Program-made: the position numbers and the translations under genes
Notes under the pieces: generated by a model
The model's input: only the letters and a program-made list of their open reading frames with translations
Databases searched by the model: none
What the model was told of the DNA's origin: nothing
Assembly: GCF_033807575.1 (NCBI RefSeq)
Contig: NC_084722.1
Coordinates: 1,172,832-1,236,831 of the forward strand
Direction of reading: 5' to 3'
DNA length: 64,000 nt
From: Cydia pomonella
Taxonomy: Eukaryota; Arthropoda; Insecta; Lepidoptera; Tortricidae
Shown: positions 10,425-21,128 of the stretch, in pieces
How positions within the stretch are numbered: the stretch's first letter is position 1
How the letters are laid out: each line of letters opens with the position of its first letter

Positions 10425-11564
10425 TGTGGCCGCCTCTCCCCTAGCCGCCTACGGTATATAAATGAGACCGTAAAGAGGGGAAAGGCGGCAACTTATATAT
10501 GTGTGTGTGTTATATATGGGGGGTTTCTATTGGGGTATAGAATGCATCGCATACATACCTTCATATCCCATAAGGGACTCTTCATCCTCACTCTCTCTGC
10601 ACCTCAACTCCTGGGCCAGAGGAGCCTTAATCTGCTTCGCTTATCTTAAGGCGGCTGAATGTATGACACCCGAGATCTGTGGGTAAAATTGCTCTATGAA
10701 CATGGTATTCTCCAAACCATTAACCTCCACACATAAATCTATATATCTTACTAGTGAGCCCCATCTTACCCGGCCGGATGTAGGTTACACAAAGCCAACT
10801 ACCTAAGTAGCTGTATAGTCAAGGGGGCGTACCGCAGCCGAAGCTGCCCCTTGCGTGCTGATAAAGGAGTAACTAGCGGCCGAAGCCACCTTACTCCTAC
10901 ACGGGGATAAAGGAGAACCTAGCAGCCGAAGCCACAGAACTCCTAACGCCTTTCTCTGGTTTCAAGGGGGCGTACCACAGCCGAAGCTGCCCCTTGCGTG
11001 CTGATAAAGGAGTAACTAGCGGCCGGAGCCACCTTACTCCTACACGGGGATAAAGGAGAACCTAGCAGCCGAAGCCACAGAACTCCTAACGCCTTTCTCT
11101 ATAGTAGCCGCCCCCCTTACGGGGAGCATCTAGCAGCTAAACCTGCCATTCTCTTACACATTGATATAGGAGGATCTGCGGCCGAAGCCGCAGACTCCTA
11201 CACAATCATAAGTCCCTAGTCCGCCTTACCTAAGATGGGCTCCCAATAGCTTCCACGTCAAGGTCACGTGGCAAGCTCGAACCAGAAAGGAATAAAGGAG
11301 ATAATCGCACAGAGAAACCATACCACTACTGCGAGCTTTCACCAAGTAAATAAAATACTTAGCTTTAGATGATTCCGGACAGCTGTAGGCTTCCTCACTT
11401 TATATCACATTTTATAGAACTAGCGCGTTTCGCGCCATACTGAATCTAGCTTCACCAACTTACTACGTTGGTTAACTTACCACAGTTCCACATAGAGGGC
11501 GCTGTTCGGTGTTGCCGCAGGTGAATTAGTATTGTGGCATCGGATTTTCGCGTCCGTCGCGACA
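10425..11564 (-). repeat. 3' LTR of the BEL/Pao element
   Basis: 1140 bp, TG...CA, almost identical to 19984-21123. It contains the last 29 codons of pol (stop at 11477), a 143-bp tandem duplication starting at 10820 and 10963, and seven short stem-loops at about 10839-11186. Confidence 0.95.
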
Positions 11565-14500
11565 CTCCCCAACACAGGCAGGAATAGGGCGACTAGATTG
11601 CTGGTCCATTCTTTGATCTTCTCAAGGGCTCGAAGAGCTGCGGCTCTCTTAGGTCTTGACTCGTTGCCTAGCGTAACCTCCTCCAGGTTGTGTGATTCTG
11701 GCTTAGTGTGCTCGTAAGATTCGAGGTCGACGACCGCGAACGGTTCTGGTTCGGACATAGACTTAGGCTTAGGCTCGTTTGACTCACTATACATAGGCTC
11801 TAGGATTCGTTGAGAGGAACTCCTTCCCTCTACTGGCGAGGCATAAGGTTGTACTTCTTCTTCTGGCTTATCTCTGACTGCTTGCGTGCATCTTTGCTCA
11901 GAAAGAGACTCGGATTCGGCAACATCGTTGACGGAATCCACCGTCATGTCATCTCTGCGTGACGAACGGGGTAGATTAGGAAGTTGCAGAGGTTCTTCTG
12001 CGCTTTCGTCGTAAGATGATGTTTGTTTACACTGTTCTTCTCCATCTTCGATCTCTAACGGGTAGAGATGCGCGATAGATCTTGTATACTCTGTATCTCC
12101 TACTCGTACCGTGGCAACCCTACATAAACCGTCGGCGCCTTTTCTTAAAGATACTATTTTCCCAACTTTCCAATTGACTCTGTTCTTCGTGTCACCTTTG
12201 ATCTGCACGATTTGACCTATCTTTGGAGCCAACTTGGATATTACCCTAGGTTCTTTAGGATGGTGGGAATATCTTTCTCTCAAATTTAGGAGATACCGGT
12301 TCTCGAACATCTCTTTAAATTCTCTTAGAATTATCTGTGCTTTCTTCCAACCTTTAATTAAATTGTCTTTAGTCACCGTTCCTTGTGACGTAGTAGGATC
12401 CTTTCCTGACGTTTCCATAATGATACATTTTCCCATGGTAAGAAAGTCTGAAGGTTTTAATACATGATCAGGCTCCGAGTCCACGTAAGTTAAAGGTCTT
12501 GTGTTAAGAACCGCTTCTATTTCTTTAACCACTGTAACCAGCTGGCTGTCATTCAATAAATGTTTCTGTAAAGTTTTCTTCATACAGTTCTTAACCAATC
12601 CGACTAATCTCTCGTAGAATCCTCCATGCCATGGTGCTAACTGTGGTATAAATTTCCATTTTATTTCTTTATCTACGCAGTATGGATTCTGAAGAATCTC
12701 CGAGAGTAACTTAAAGTGAGCTGCGTTGTCAGACGTTATCAAGATAGGCACTCCTCTTGTTGAAATCATCCTGCGTAAGGCCAATAAACCTTCTTCCGCT
12801 GTTAGGTCCTTTACAACTTCTAGGTGAATGGCTCTTACAGCCAAACATGTATAAAGGCTAATCCACCTTTTGCAATTGCCATTCCCATTGTTAACTAGAA
12901 GTGGTCCCAGGTAGTCGGTACCAACGTATGTAAATGGAGAACTATAGTTGACTCTCTCTTTCGGTAAAGCAGGAGTTTCCGGTAGTCTATATGGCCCTCC
13001 GTCATGTCTCATACATTCAGGGCATTTCTTCAGGATCCTTTGAACTTGGCTTCTTCCTTGTGGAATCCAGTATGTTTCCCTTATCTTGTCTAACGTGTGA
13101 CTCACTCCAACATGTTTATTTTCTTGATGAGTCTTTATTATAATTTCGTTGGTGAAATCTGAATTTTTTGGAATAAGTATAGGATAGCGTTTGTCAAATG
13201 ACCAGTTTGTGTGTTTCATACGACCTTTGCACCTCAGTAACTCATCTATATCTTTAAATATGCCTAAATTCAAACTTAAACTAGTTACTTTTCCCTCTAC
13301 TTCTAGAGGAAAATACTCTGCTTGAATTTCTTTCAATTTTTGAAACTTATTGTCTGGCATCTGACCATTCTCTTGATTTATTATCTCTTTTGCAGTTGTG
13401 CCATCTTCCGTTTCCACCGGGTTAACATTAGGTATATCTGGATCATCTATTTCCATCAGTTCTTCATCTTCTTGGATCCCAAGACCCTCCCCAGTCAAGA
13501 GAGAACTGGTGGGTCCACTGCCGGATGTAGTTGGCCACGTCTTCGGATCTTCTACTATAAATTGTGGACCACTCAGCCATTTCTCCCCGTCCTCTCTCGA
13601 ACAGGTGGGTCTGGTGCCTACGTCTGCTGGATTTAGGTCTGTTGGAAGGTATCTGATTTCCAGATCTTTATTTGTTCTGATCTCTTCTATCCTCCTGGCA
13701 ACGAAAGGTGGTAATAGTTTGTCAGATTTACACCATTCTATGACTATCTGGCTGTCGGTCCATAAGACTTGCCTTGCTATCTTCTGCTGGAAGAATTTAA
13801 GAACGAACTTTATCAATCTACTGCCAATCAGTACTCCTAATAGTTCAAGACGGGGTATCTTGAGACTCTCCTGATCTTTACTTGGTATTAAACGGGATTT
13901 ACCAATGATGAAGCTTTTCCCCGAGCCGCAAACTAAAAAGACTGATGCTGCATAAGCCTGTAGGGAGGCGTCAGTGAAACAGTGTAGTTGGTAGCCTTTT
14001 CCCACTGGTGTCTTCATGTAGCATCTGTTCACTGACACTTCCCTAATGGCTTCTAAGTTCTGTCTGATGACGTTCCACTCTTCTGTTAGTTCGCTTGACA
14101 ATGGCGAGTCCCACGACACTCCAGCCTTCCAGAGTCCTTGTAGAAAGAGTTTAGATGATAGAGTATAGGGCACGGCATAACCACATGGATCATAGATTGA
14201 TGCAATAGTCTTCAGTATTCCTCTTTTTGTGACTGCTTCCTCTTGCAAGTTAGGTTTCAACTGAAGAGTATCTTTCTTAATGTCCCATTCTAAACCAAGT
14301 ACCTTTACTTTATCTTCTTTACATGTATCAGAAACTTTCTTCATAAATTCTCGAGAATTTGAGCTCCAATCCCTGAGTGACATTGAAATATCTTGAAAAG
14401 ATCCTTTTAGATTTCTGTAGAGCTCCATCGCTTCATCTGTAGTGCTGGAACCCGAAACAAAGTTGTCCACATATATGTCATTTGCTTTTAGTCTGACTTG

Positions 14501-15859
14501 TTGATGTTCCGCACTAGACAGGTGGTGTTTGATTGTTGCATTAAGCAAAAACGGTGACGAAATGACGCCAAATGGAACTCTACAAAACCTAAGGTGTAAT
14601 AGGTTGTCTTGAGATATCGGTTTAGAGGTATCTTTGAGCCACAGGAATCTGGTTACGTCACGATCCTTTTCGTGTAACGCCATCTGTAAGAACGCCTTTT
14701 CAATATCCGAGGTTAGTCCTATCTGATGAGTTCTAAATTTAATGAGTAAACCTGTGAGGTCTTCTAACATGAGTGGTCCTCTGTATAAACATTCGTTCAG
14801 ACTCTTGGTGTCTTTGCTGCTCTTGGAGCTAGCATCATAAACTATTCTCATAGGTTTCCCTCGATGGCATACTCCATGGAAGGGTAGGTAGTGAACTACG
14901 TTATCCGTTGACGTTCTTGAAGCAAGTACAACTTCTATTATACCCTTATCTAATTGTTGTTTAAACGTATCATCGTATGATAACAACGTGCCTTGATCCA
15001 TACGCTTCAATAAGCTTGATAAGCGACCAAAAGCCATTCCATAATTATTGGGTAAGTCCGGTGGGTAAGTTATCCACGGCCAGCTTACCGTGTAACGATT
15101 ATTTAATTTTAGAGTGGTATTATTAAAATACTTGATTGCTTCTTCTTCTCTAGTTGCTTTCGGTGAATCACTAATACCTATACATTCTAGTTCCCAGAGG
15201 CTCTTTATGTCTCCATCACAAAGGGGTGGGTCAGGTTGATGAAGCTTCGTTTCTATACAAGTCTGAGCGTAAGTCACTACATAGGGCTCGTCACTAAGCT
15301 GTGGTTCTGTTCTACCACTTATTATCCAACCAAGGGCAGAATCGACCAGGAACAGGTTACTACCCAATTGTATTTTCTTCTCGTAAATTAGGTTGAAGTA
15401 GTACTCGTTTCCAACCAGAATCTGCACCTGTCCGCTTAGCGAGCCGTCATCCGCTAGTATATATGACTCCGGTAAGTCCTTCAACTTGACAGTGGGTATG
15501 TATCCTCTTGAAATACGTTCAACGCAGTTGGCTTGTATAACTATCTTCTTATTTGTCCTTGACAGCAATTGTAAAGTAACTATTGGACTATGTATTTCTT
15601 TAGGAGGATCTTCACCGAAGGTAAATATAGTTAAATGACTTTCCTCTTCAATGGGAAGCTTCAATTCCTTGGCAGTTTGAAATGTGACATAGGAGCGCTG
15701 AGAGCCTGGATCTAAAAGAAGTCTATATTTATATTGTTTATTTTTATCATCTAGGGGGTTAGCCCTAACAACAGAAGTTTGAAGAGTAGTGAATCCCTTT
15801 CCTAGAACCGTCAGGACTGTTTCTTCATTGCAGTATTCTTCTGAAAATTTAAATGGCAT
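11477..15859 (-). CDS. pol: BEL/Pao Pol polyprotein (protease, RT, RNase H, integrase)
   Basis: A 1460-codon open frame starting at ATG 15859. Domains in order: aspartic protease of the DUF1758 type with LLDPGSQRSYVT near residue 50; BEL/Pao reverse transcriptase with YVDN (not YVDD) near residue 462; RNase H with CFTDAS near 625 and WTDSQ downstream; integrase with an H2C2 zinc finger near 913-945; catalytic D near 980 (GTDYLG), D near 1041 (TSDNAAHF) and E near 1080 (GGFYERL); then a DUF5641-type C-terminal domain and an acidic, serine-rich tail. It overlaps gag by 49 bp in the -1 frame, so it is made by frameshifting, internal initiation or splicing. The last 29 codons lie in the 3' LTR. 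No internal stop is present. Confidence 0.95.
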   Translation of the reverse strand: MPFKFSEEYCNEETVLTVLGKGFTTLQTSVVRANPLDDKNKQYKYRLLLDPGSQRSYVTFQTAKELKLPIEEESHLTIFTFGEDPPKEIHSPIVTLQLLSRTNKKIVIQANCVERISRGYIPTVKLKDLPESYILADDGSLSGQVQILVGNEYYFNLIYEKKIQLGSNLFLVDSALGWIISGRTEPQLSDEPYVVTYAQTCIETKLHQPDPPLCDGDIKSLWELECIGISDSPKATREEEAIKYFNNTTLKLNNRYTVSWPWITYPPDLPNNYGMAFGRLSSLLKRMDQGTLLSYDDTFKQQLDKGIIEVVLASRTSTDNVVHYLPFHGVCHRGKPMRIVYDASSKSSKDTKSLNECLYRGPLMLEDLTGLLIKFRTHQIGLTSDIEKAFLQMALHEKDRDVTRFLWLKDTSKPISQDNLLHLRFCRVPFGVISSPFLLNATIKHHLSSAEHQQVRLKANDIYVDNFVSGSSTTDEAMELYRNLKGSFQDISMSLRDWSSNSREFMKKVSDTCKEDKVKVLGLEWDIKKDTLQLKPNLQEEAVTKRGILKTIASIYDPCGYAVPYTLSSKLFLQGLWKAGVSWDSPLSSELTEEWNVIRQNLEAIREVSVNRCYMKTPVGKGYQLHCFTDASLQAYAASVFLVCGSGKSFIIGKSRLIPSKDQESLKIPRLELLGVLIGSRLIKFVLKFFQQKIARQVLWTDSQIVIEWCKSDKLLPPFVARRIEEIRTNKDLEIRYLPTDLNPADVGTRPTCSREDGEKWLSGPQFIVEDPKTWPTTSGSGPTSSLLTGEGLGIQEDEELMEIDDPDIPNVNPVETEDGTTAKEIINQENGQMPDNKFQKLKEIQAEYFPLEVEGKVTSLSLNLGIFKDIDELLRCKGRMKHTNWSFDKRYPILIPKNSDFTNEIIIKTHQENKHVGVSHTLDKIRETYWIPQGRSQVQRILKKCPECMRHDGGPYRLPETPALPKERVNYSSPFTYVGTDYLGPLLVNNGNGNCKRWISLYTCLAVRAIHLEVVKDLTAEEGLLALRRMISTRGVPILITSDNAAHFKLLSEILQNPYCVDKEIKWKFIPQLAPWHGGFYERLVGLVKNCMKKTLQKHLLNDSQLVTVVKEIEAVLNTRPLTYVDSEPDHVLKPSDFLTMGKCIIMETSGKDPTTSQGTVTKDNLIKGWKKAQIILREFKEMFENRYLLNLRERYSHHPKEPRVISKLAPKIGQIVQIKGDTKNRVNWKVGKIVSLRKGADGLCRVATVRVGDTEYTRSIAHLYPLEIEDGEEQCKQTSSYDESAEEPLQLPNLPRSSRRDDMTVDSVNDVAESESLSEQRCTQAVRDKPEEEVQPYASPVEGRSSSQRILEPMYSESNEPKPKSMSEPEPFAVVDLESYEHTKPESHNLEEVTLGNESRPKRAAALRALEKIKEWTSNLVALFLPVLGSVATDAKIRCHNTNSPAATPNSALYVELW
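11565..11576 (-). promoter_or_regulatory. Putative polypurine tract
   Basis: Directly upstream of the 3' LTR in sense direction the sequence reads TTGGGGAG, the usual place and base content of a plus-strand primer. It lies inside the pol reading frame. Confidence 0.5.
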
Positions 15860-17229
15860 AAAGCTCTGTTATGCGGTGTCTCACTACAGCAAATGCTACA
15901 CTTACGTTTGTTCTTGCAGTCTTTTATAAAGTGGCCTAACTTCAAACACATGAAGCATTTCTTTCCAAGTCGTTTCTTTCTTTCTGCTAAGGTAGTAGCT
16001 TCAGAGCACTTATCATTGTAATGATCACCTTTGCAAAAGATGCATGTCCACGCTGTTCTCCCCTTCGAAGAGCCCTGCTGAGGTTCTGGTTGATCCTTGT
16101 TAGAAGTCGGAGTTTGTTTTGGTCTGTTCCATTTATTGGGTTTATTAATACTATCAAACTTATTCTTCCTTTCCGGTCTTCTATCAAAACCTCCTTGAGG
16201 ATTTTGTTTCTTAGGGGGACCTTGTTGCTGTTTGGGTGGATATGCGCTTCTTGCACGTTTCACATTTATATGTAGAGTTCCGACTGTACTATCTTCTGCT
16301 TCATGCGTGCGTTTTCTTCCTGAAATCCTTTCAGCATCCTCTTTTGCGGTAATAATTCTATCTAATTGGTTCCTGATTTCTTGTATAGAATCATCATTAA
16401 CCTTCAGCTTAATTTCGTAAACTAGATCGGGTGGAAATTTCTCCAGCAACATAAAACGAAGATGATTGTGATTGATGTTTTCACCTAATGATTCCAAAAT
16501 TTTGAGATTTCGTTCAACTTCGTTGAATGTCTTTCTACAGTCTTCAGCGGTGCTTTTGGCCATCTTAACCTTATATAGTGTTGCATAATGCGCGTCAATG
16601 AGATGAGAGGTCTTGCCGAAACGCTCCTTCAGGATTGATATGGCTATTCTATAATTAGCATTAGTAGTAGACAGACCATCTATGGCTTTCTTGGCATCTC
16701 CCGTCACCGAGGCTTTAAGATAGGAGAGCTTGTCAACATCAGGCAGATTTCTTGAATCAATGTTGCTCTTGAAGGAGTCCCAGAACTCACACCAAAAGAG
16801 CACGTCTCCACTATACACCGGCAGCTGAAGTTTAGGGAGTCGGCACGAGGCATTCGCTTCCGGAGGTTTCTCTGTAGCATTGCTTTTCAAAGTTATTTGA
16901 TCGATCTTCACTTTAAGTTCAGCCAAAGTCTCCTCTGCTTGAAGTTGCAATCCACTCAGTAAACATATTTCATCAGAAGCAGGTGTCGAAGCCAAGCGAA
17001 AGTACTCCATCAAGTCGTTGTCAAGTCTTTTCAGAGATGCATCTAATTTACTGTAAGTAATTTGAGCCTGCCCTAAGTTCTCTGAATTAATGGTAACAGG
17101 AATAACTTCTAGGTCTGTGGTGAGTTTGTCGTTAATGAGCCTAAGCCTTCTTAAAAGCAAATCGTCCATTATGTTGTTTGTGTAAGCTCTTTTCTTGTTT
17201 AATCCTGTAACGTATAGAAATAAACCCAT
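15811..17229 (-). CDS. gag: BEL/Pao Gag polyprotein
   Basis: A 472-codon frame. The N-terminal third is helical and charged. Residues of about 125-290 match the DUF1759 Gag domain (PKLQLPVYSGD, then FWDSFKSNI and LKASVTGDAKKAI). Residues about 395-460 hold three cysteine/histidine knuckles (CIFCKGDHYNDKC, CFMCLKLGHFIKDC, and CSICCSETPHNRALC). Two ATGs are possible: 17229, and 17169 (MDDLLLRRL), which I prefer because a good 3' splice site (TTACAG, intron end at 17205) sits between them. The stop is at 15811, after pol has already begun. Confidence 0.9.
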   Translation of the reverse strand: MGLFLYVTGLNKKRAYTNNIMDDLLLRRLRLINDKLTTDLEVIPVTINSENLGQAQITYSKLDASLKRLDNDLMEYFRLASTPASDEICLLSGLQLQAEETLAELKVKIDQITLKSNATEKPPEANASCRLPKLQLPVYSGDVLFWCEFWDSFKSNIDSRNLPDVDKLSYLKASVTGDAKKAIDGLSTTNANYRIAISILKERFGKTSHLIDAHYATLYKVKMAKSTAEDCRKTFNEVERNLKILESLGENINHNHLRFMLLEKFPPDLVYEIKLKVNDDSIQEIRNQLDRIITAKEDAERISGRKRTHEAEDSTVGTLHINVKRARSAYPPKQQQGPPKKQNPQGGFDRRPERKNKFDSINKPNKWNRPKQTPTSNKDQPEPQQGSSKGRTAWTCIFCKGDHYNDKCSEATTLAERKKRLGKKCFMCLKLGHFIKDCKNKRKCSICCSETPHNRALCHLNFQKNTAMKKQS

Positions 17230-19983
17230 TTAACCTAAAGTCCTATTTATTTACTTATGTATGAAATGATTACGCTTGTAGATTTAATTAATACTGCCTT
17301 GCAGTAACTATGTTTCATACTTACTTTAGGTTGTTTAATTTTAAATTATTTTATTTATTCTTTATTTTAATGATCTCAAAATATTGAAATCTAAATTTAA
17401 CTAATGATCTCTAAAATCCTTTCAAATTTGAAACCAAAGAAAGAATAAAAATCAAAGTCAATTAAATTACATGAATGAAACCATTGACCCAATCATAATC
17501 CGATGTTTCATTTAAATATCATGAGGGAGTAAAACAAGGGTGGAAGGCAACATAACATACACACCTACATATAAATGTGTCTAGTTTTATCTTTATAACT
17601 TATAGGTTACACCAATACAAGCGTCATCGACGTCAGTAAGTGATGTTGACGTTTATACACTGTTGCCACAACACAACCTCTAATGTTGGTGTCTCTGATT
17701 CAAGCTCACTCGTAGCACAACGAAAATTAATACTTTATTTCCATTTCACTTGTTTTATTGATCTATTTAATGATTATTTTATTTTTATTTCACTTGTTTG
17801 GTTTATTTATTTAGTAATCATTTTAATTTTATTTATTTGAACACTTCAAAGAATCACTTATCTAATGAGTCTAATTGCACATAAAAGTCACCACAATAAA
17901 TCTGGAAAGAAGATGTTAACTTATATATACACATACACACCACAATTGCTTTCGTATAATATAATCATGGACTTCAATATGGAATGCATGTAAAATAAAT
18001 CAGGTATAAGTTCCCTTTAGGCCTATATACATAATATTGTATATAATTATACTTCTTACTTAACGTTTACTTACTCGACTAAATCCTTTGTACATACGCC
18101 GTAAATCAATTCATAAAGAAATAAATTGTCTTTCTTAGTTTAAATAAGGTAGCGTAATAATACCAAACTATCTAACTAGGGAACCCGAGATAACATTCCA
18201 GAAGGCCTATAGTAAGCTTGGAAAATTACTAAGGTTCGCCTCTTGTTTGGAAAATTCTAGATATTTCTAAAACTGAGTCGTACTAATATGAGCCGTGTTA
18301 CCTAAACAATAGGGTTGACTCTTGTCTACGGTCGTCCCCAACTATCAACTTCTAGAAAGTGAAATTATTTCAATAAAGTAGGAGACGAAATCGACTCATA
18401 ATTCATACATACGGAAGAATACTTAGTTAAAAACGGATTCCTTTTCTTGTTAGAAACCCAAATGATCATGGCCGCCATGCTGTCGGATCGCTTGCTATGA
18501 AATAATTTTCGTCGCGCGCATTTGTTTTACAGAATAGAGCTCTGTCACTGTGAAGTAAATGTTTAAAAACTTACCGAGAAATAGTCTAGTCCGATAGCAG
18601 GTCTAATCAGGGGGGTTTTCGTCAAATCCGAGTTGTCTTGTCCGGTGTGGTTGGCGGCGGCGAGTTCACTGTACCTATGAAGTAAATACGTAGTTTTTCA
18701 CAATCTTGCCTATCTACACGCTTATCCCTTTGTTGGTGCCCTTTAAATTATAATATTCTCAATATTTACCAGCATAATTTGAGGAACCTTCCCGGGGAAC
18801 TCGCGTCTGCTTGGAGATCTTCCGCCAACGATTCAAAATGGTGGAACGTTCACTTTGCAACAGTCAGTGTTGCCAAAGTCAACTCAAACCCCATAAATTT
18901 CGATAAATATGAAATGAATTTAGGGCCTTTAACAAATTTCTTTCTTCTTTATGTTGATTCCGTATAAATGATTGCATCCTTGTGTTCTTAAAACTACTTA
19001 AGTTCTAAAGTATAACGTAAATATAAAAGGTAAAATGTAGAGTGCTTACTCATACAAACTCTTATCTACTACACGTACGTTTCTTATAAGATGCTTATTA
19101 GTTATTCTGACTCGCATACGTTTACTTATTATAATCATATTAAATCCACAACTCTAACAACTAATGTATAATAAAATAAAGTAAATCTTCTACTTATATC
19201 TAAGTACGCTTTGCTATGACGTACCTACTGAAGCGTCTTATTGGAAATTGGTTATCGTATAACTTTTCTATGTTGAATCAGCTTAGCGACATAATTTTTC
19301 TTTCTTCTTTAATTTTCTTGAGAATCCCGATAATCCGCACATTTTCCGCGATTTGGTGGATAATCTTCCTAGTGTGGCAACACCTGCCATCTTGTTCTAG
19401 GCGGTTCGCGCCGCCTATTTTTCCGGTTACGTTGGTAACTCGAAGGCATTATTACACAATAGTGTATCACTTAATTTAAAGTAATAAATATCATAATTGA
19501 TAAATATAGACAAATGCACCAATCCCTTTTTTATTCATCTTTGTTTATTCTTTTACTAATTTGCGACTCCATTCTAATTGGAAAATAAAATACATCCATT
19601 ATGAAAATGTCGTGTGACTGCTTCCGGTCACCGCGATGTAATTTCTTCATGTTGGCTCCGTACAATGTTGATGTTCTGCCGTTCACGTATATAAAAACAT
19701 GACTTATTAACTCAAAATATCTTCAATTGATGAATATTAATGCCAGCCTCTTTATTTAAAACGAGCCTAAATTAATGTCGAACCAGATGTAATAAGAAAA
19801 CACTTTAAAATGTACACATAAAATATAAAACCTCGCAGTTTTCGCTACTGTTAGCGCCATCTATGATTTCCGATAGTAAACATATATGCCTATAGTGAAG
19901 ATGTATGCTTTGCATTCTTTATATTATTTATTCTCAACAAAGCCTTGGTTCTTTAACTGCTGAATCCCAGCATTAACCACCAT
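17230..19983 (-). other. Long leader of the BEL/Pao element, noncoding
   Basis: 2.75 kb between the 5' LTR and gag with no long open frame and strong AT richness. In sense direction a consensus donor CTCG/GTAAGT lies at 18574 and an acceptor TTACAG at 17205, predicting a 1370-bp leader intron. Additional ATG-initiated short frames are unremarkable. Confidence 0.6.
19962..19983 (-). promoter_or_regulatory. Putative primer binding site
   Basis: One base inside the 5' LTR in sense direction the sequence reads TGGTGGTTAATGCTGGGA. TGG followed by an acceptor-stem-like sequence is what a tRNA 3' end (..ACCA) would pair with. I could not identify the tRNA. Confidence 0.5.
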
Positions 19984-21123
19984 TGTGGCCGCCTCTCCCC
20001 TAGCCGCCTACGGTATATAAATGAGACCGTAAAGAGGGGAAAGGCGGCAACTTATATATGTGTGTGTGTTATATATGGGGGGTTTCTATTGGGGTATAGA
20101 ATGCATCGCATACATACCTTCATATCCCATAAGGGACTCTTCATCCTCACTCTCTCTGCACCTCAACTCCTGGGCCAGAGGAGCCTTAATCTGCTTCGCT
20201 TATCTTAAGGCGCCTGAATGTATGACACCCGAGATCTGTGGGTAAAATTGCTCTATGAACATGGTATTCTCCAAACCATTAACCTCCACACATAAATCTA
20301 TATATCTTACTAGTGAGCCCCATCTTACCCGGCCGGATGTAGGTTACACAAAGCCAACTACCTAAGTAGCTGTATAGTCAAGGGGGCGTACCGCAGCCGA
20401 AGCTGCCCCTTGCGTGCTGATAAAGGAGTAACTAGCGGCCGAAGCCACCTTACTCCTACACGGGGATAAAGGAGAACCTAGCAGCCGAAGCCACAGAACT
20501 CCTAACGCCTTTCTCTGGTTTCAAGGGGGCGTACCACAGCCGAAGCTGCCCCTTGCGTGCTGATAAAGGAGTAACTAGCGGCCGGAGCCACCTTACTCCT
20601 ACACGGGGATAAAGGAGAACCTAGCAGCCGAAGCCACAGAACTCCTAACGCCTTTCTCTATAGTAGCCGCCCCCCTTACGGGGAGCATCTAGCAGCTAAA
20701 CCTGCCATTCTCTTACACATTGATATAGGAGGATCTGCGGCCGAAGCCGCAGACTCCTACACAATCATAAGTCCCTAGTCCGCCTTACCTAAGATGGGCT
20801 CCCAATAGCTTCCACGTCAAGGTCACGTGGCAAGCTCGAACCAGAAAGGAATAAAGGAGATAATCGCACAGAGAAACCATACCACTACTGCGAGCTTTCA
20901 CCAAGTAAATAAAATACTTAGCTTTAGATGATTCCGGACAGCTGTAGGCTTCCTCACTTTATATCACATTTTATAGAACTAGCGCGTTTCGCGCCATACT
21001 GAATCTAGCTTCACCAACTTACTACGTTGGTTAACTTACCACAGTTCCACATAGAGGGCGCTGTTCGGTGTTGCCGCAGGTGAATTAGTATTGTGGCATC
21101 GGATTTTCGCGTCCGTCGCGACA
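19984..21123 (-). repeat. 5' LTR of the BEL/Pao element
   Basis: 1140 bp, TG...CA, offset by 9559 from the other LTR and matching it except for one base noticed near 20213. In an intact element it carries the promoter. The CCATA duplication follows at 21124-21128. Confidence 0.95.
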
Positions 21124-21128
21124 CCATA

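Larger units (their letters stand above)
10425..21123 (-). mobile_element. Full-length BEL/Pao LTR retrotransposon, 10.7 kb
   Basis: Two 1140-bp LTRs (10425-11564 and 19984-21123) start TG and end CA. They flank a gag frame with zinc knuckles and a 1460-codon pol frame, both on the - strand. The outer flanks carry the 5-bp duplication CCATA (10420-10424 and 21124-21128), the size expected for BEL/Pao integrases. Comparing the LTRs by eye I found one substitution (G at about 10654 against C at about 20213), so the insertion is recent. Protease, RT, RNase H and integrase are all open, so the copy could be autonomous. Order in sense direction: LTR, 2.75-kb leader, gag, pol, LTR. Confidence 0.95.

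Noticed and set aside
11532..16420. + strand frames inside the BEL/Pao gag and pol region
   Set aside because: Antisense shadows of gag and pol, with no motif and no support.
10501..20245. Two near-identical 61-codon frames at 10501-10686 and 20060-20245
   Set aside because: They are the same place in the two LTRs; their repetition reflects LTR identity, not a gene family.
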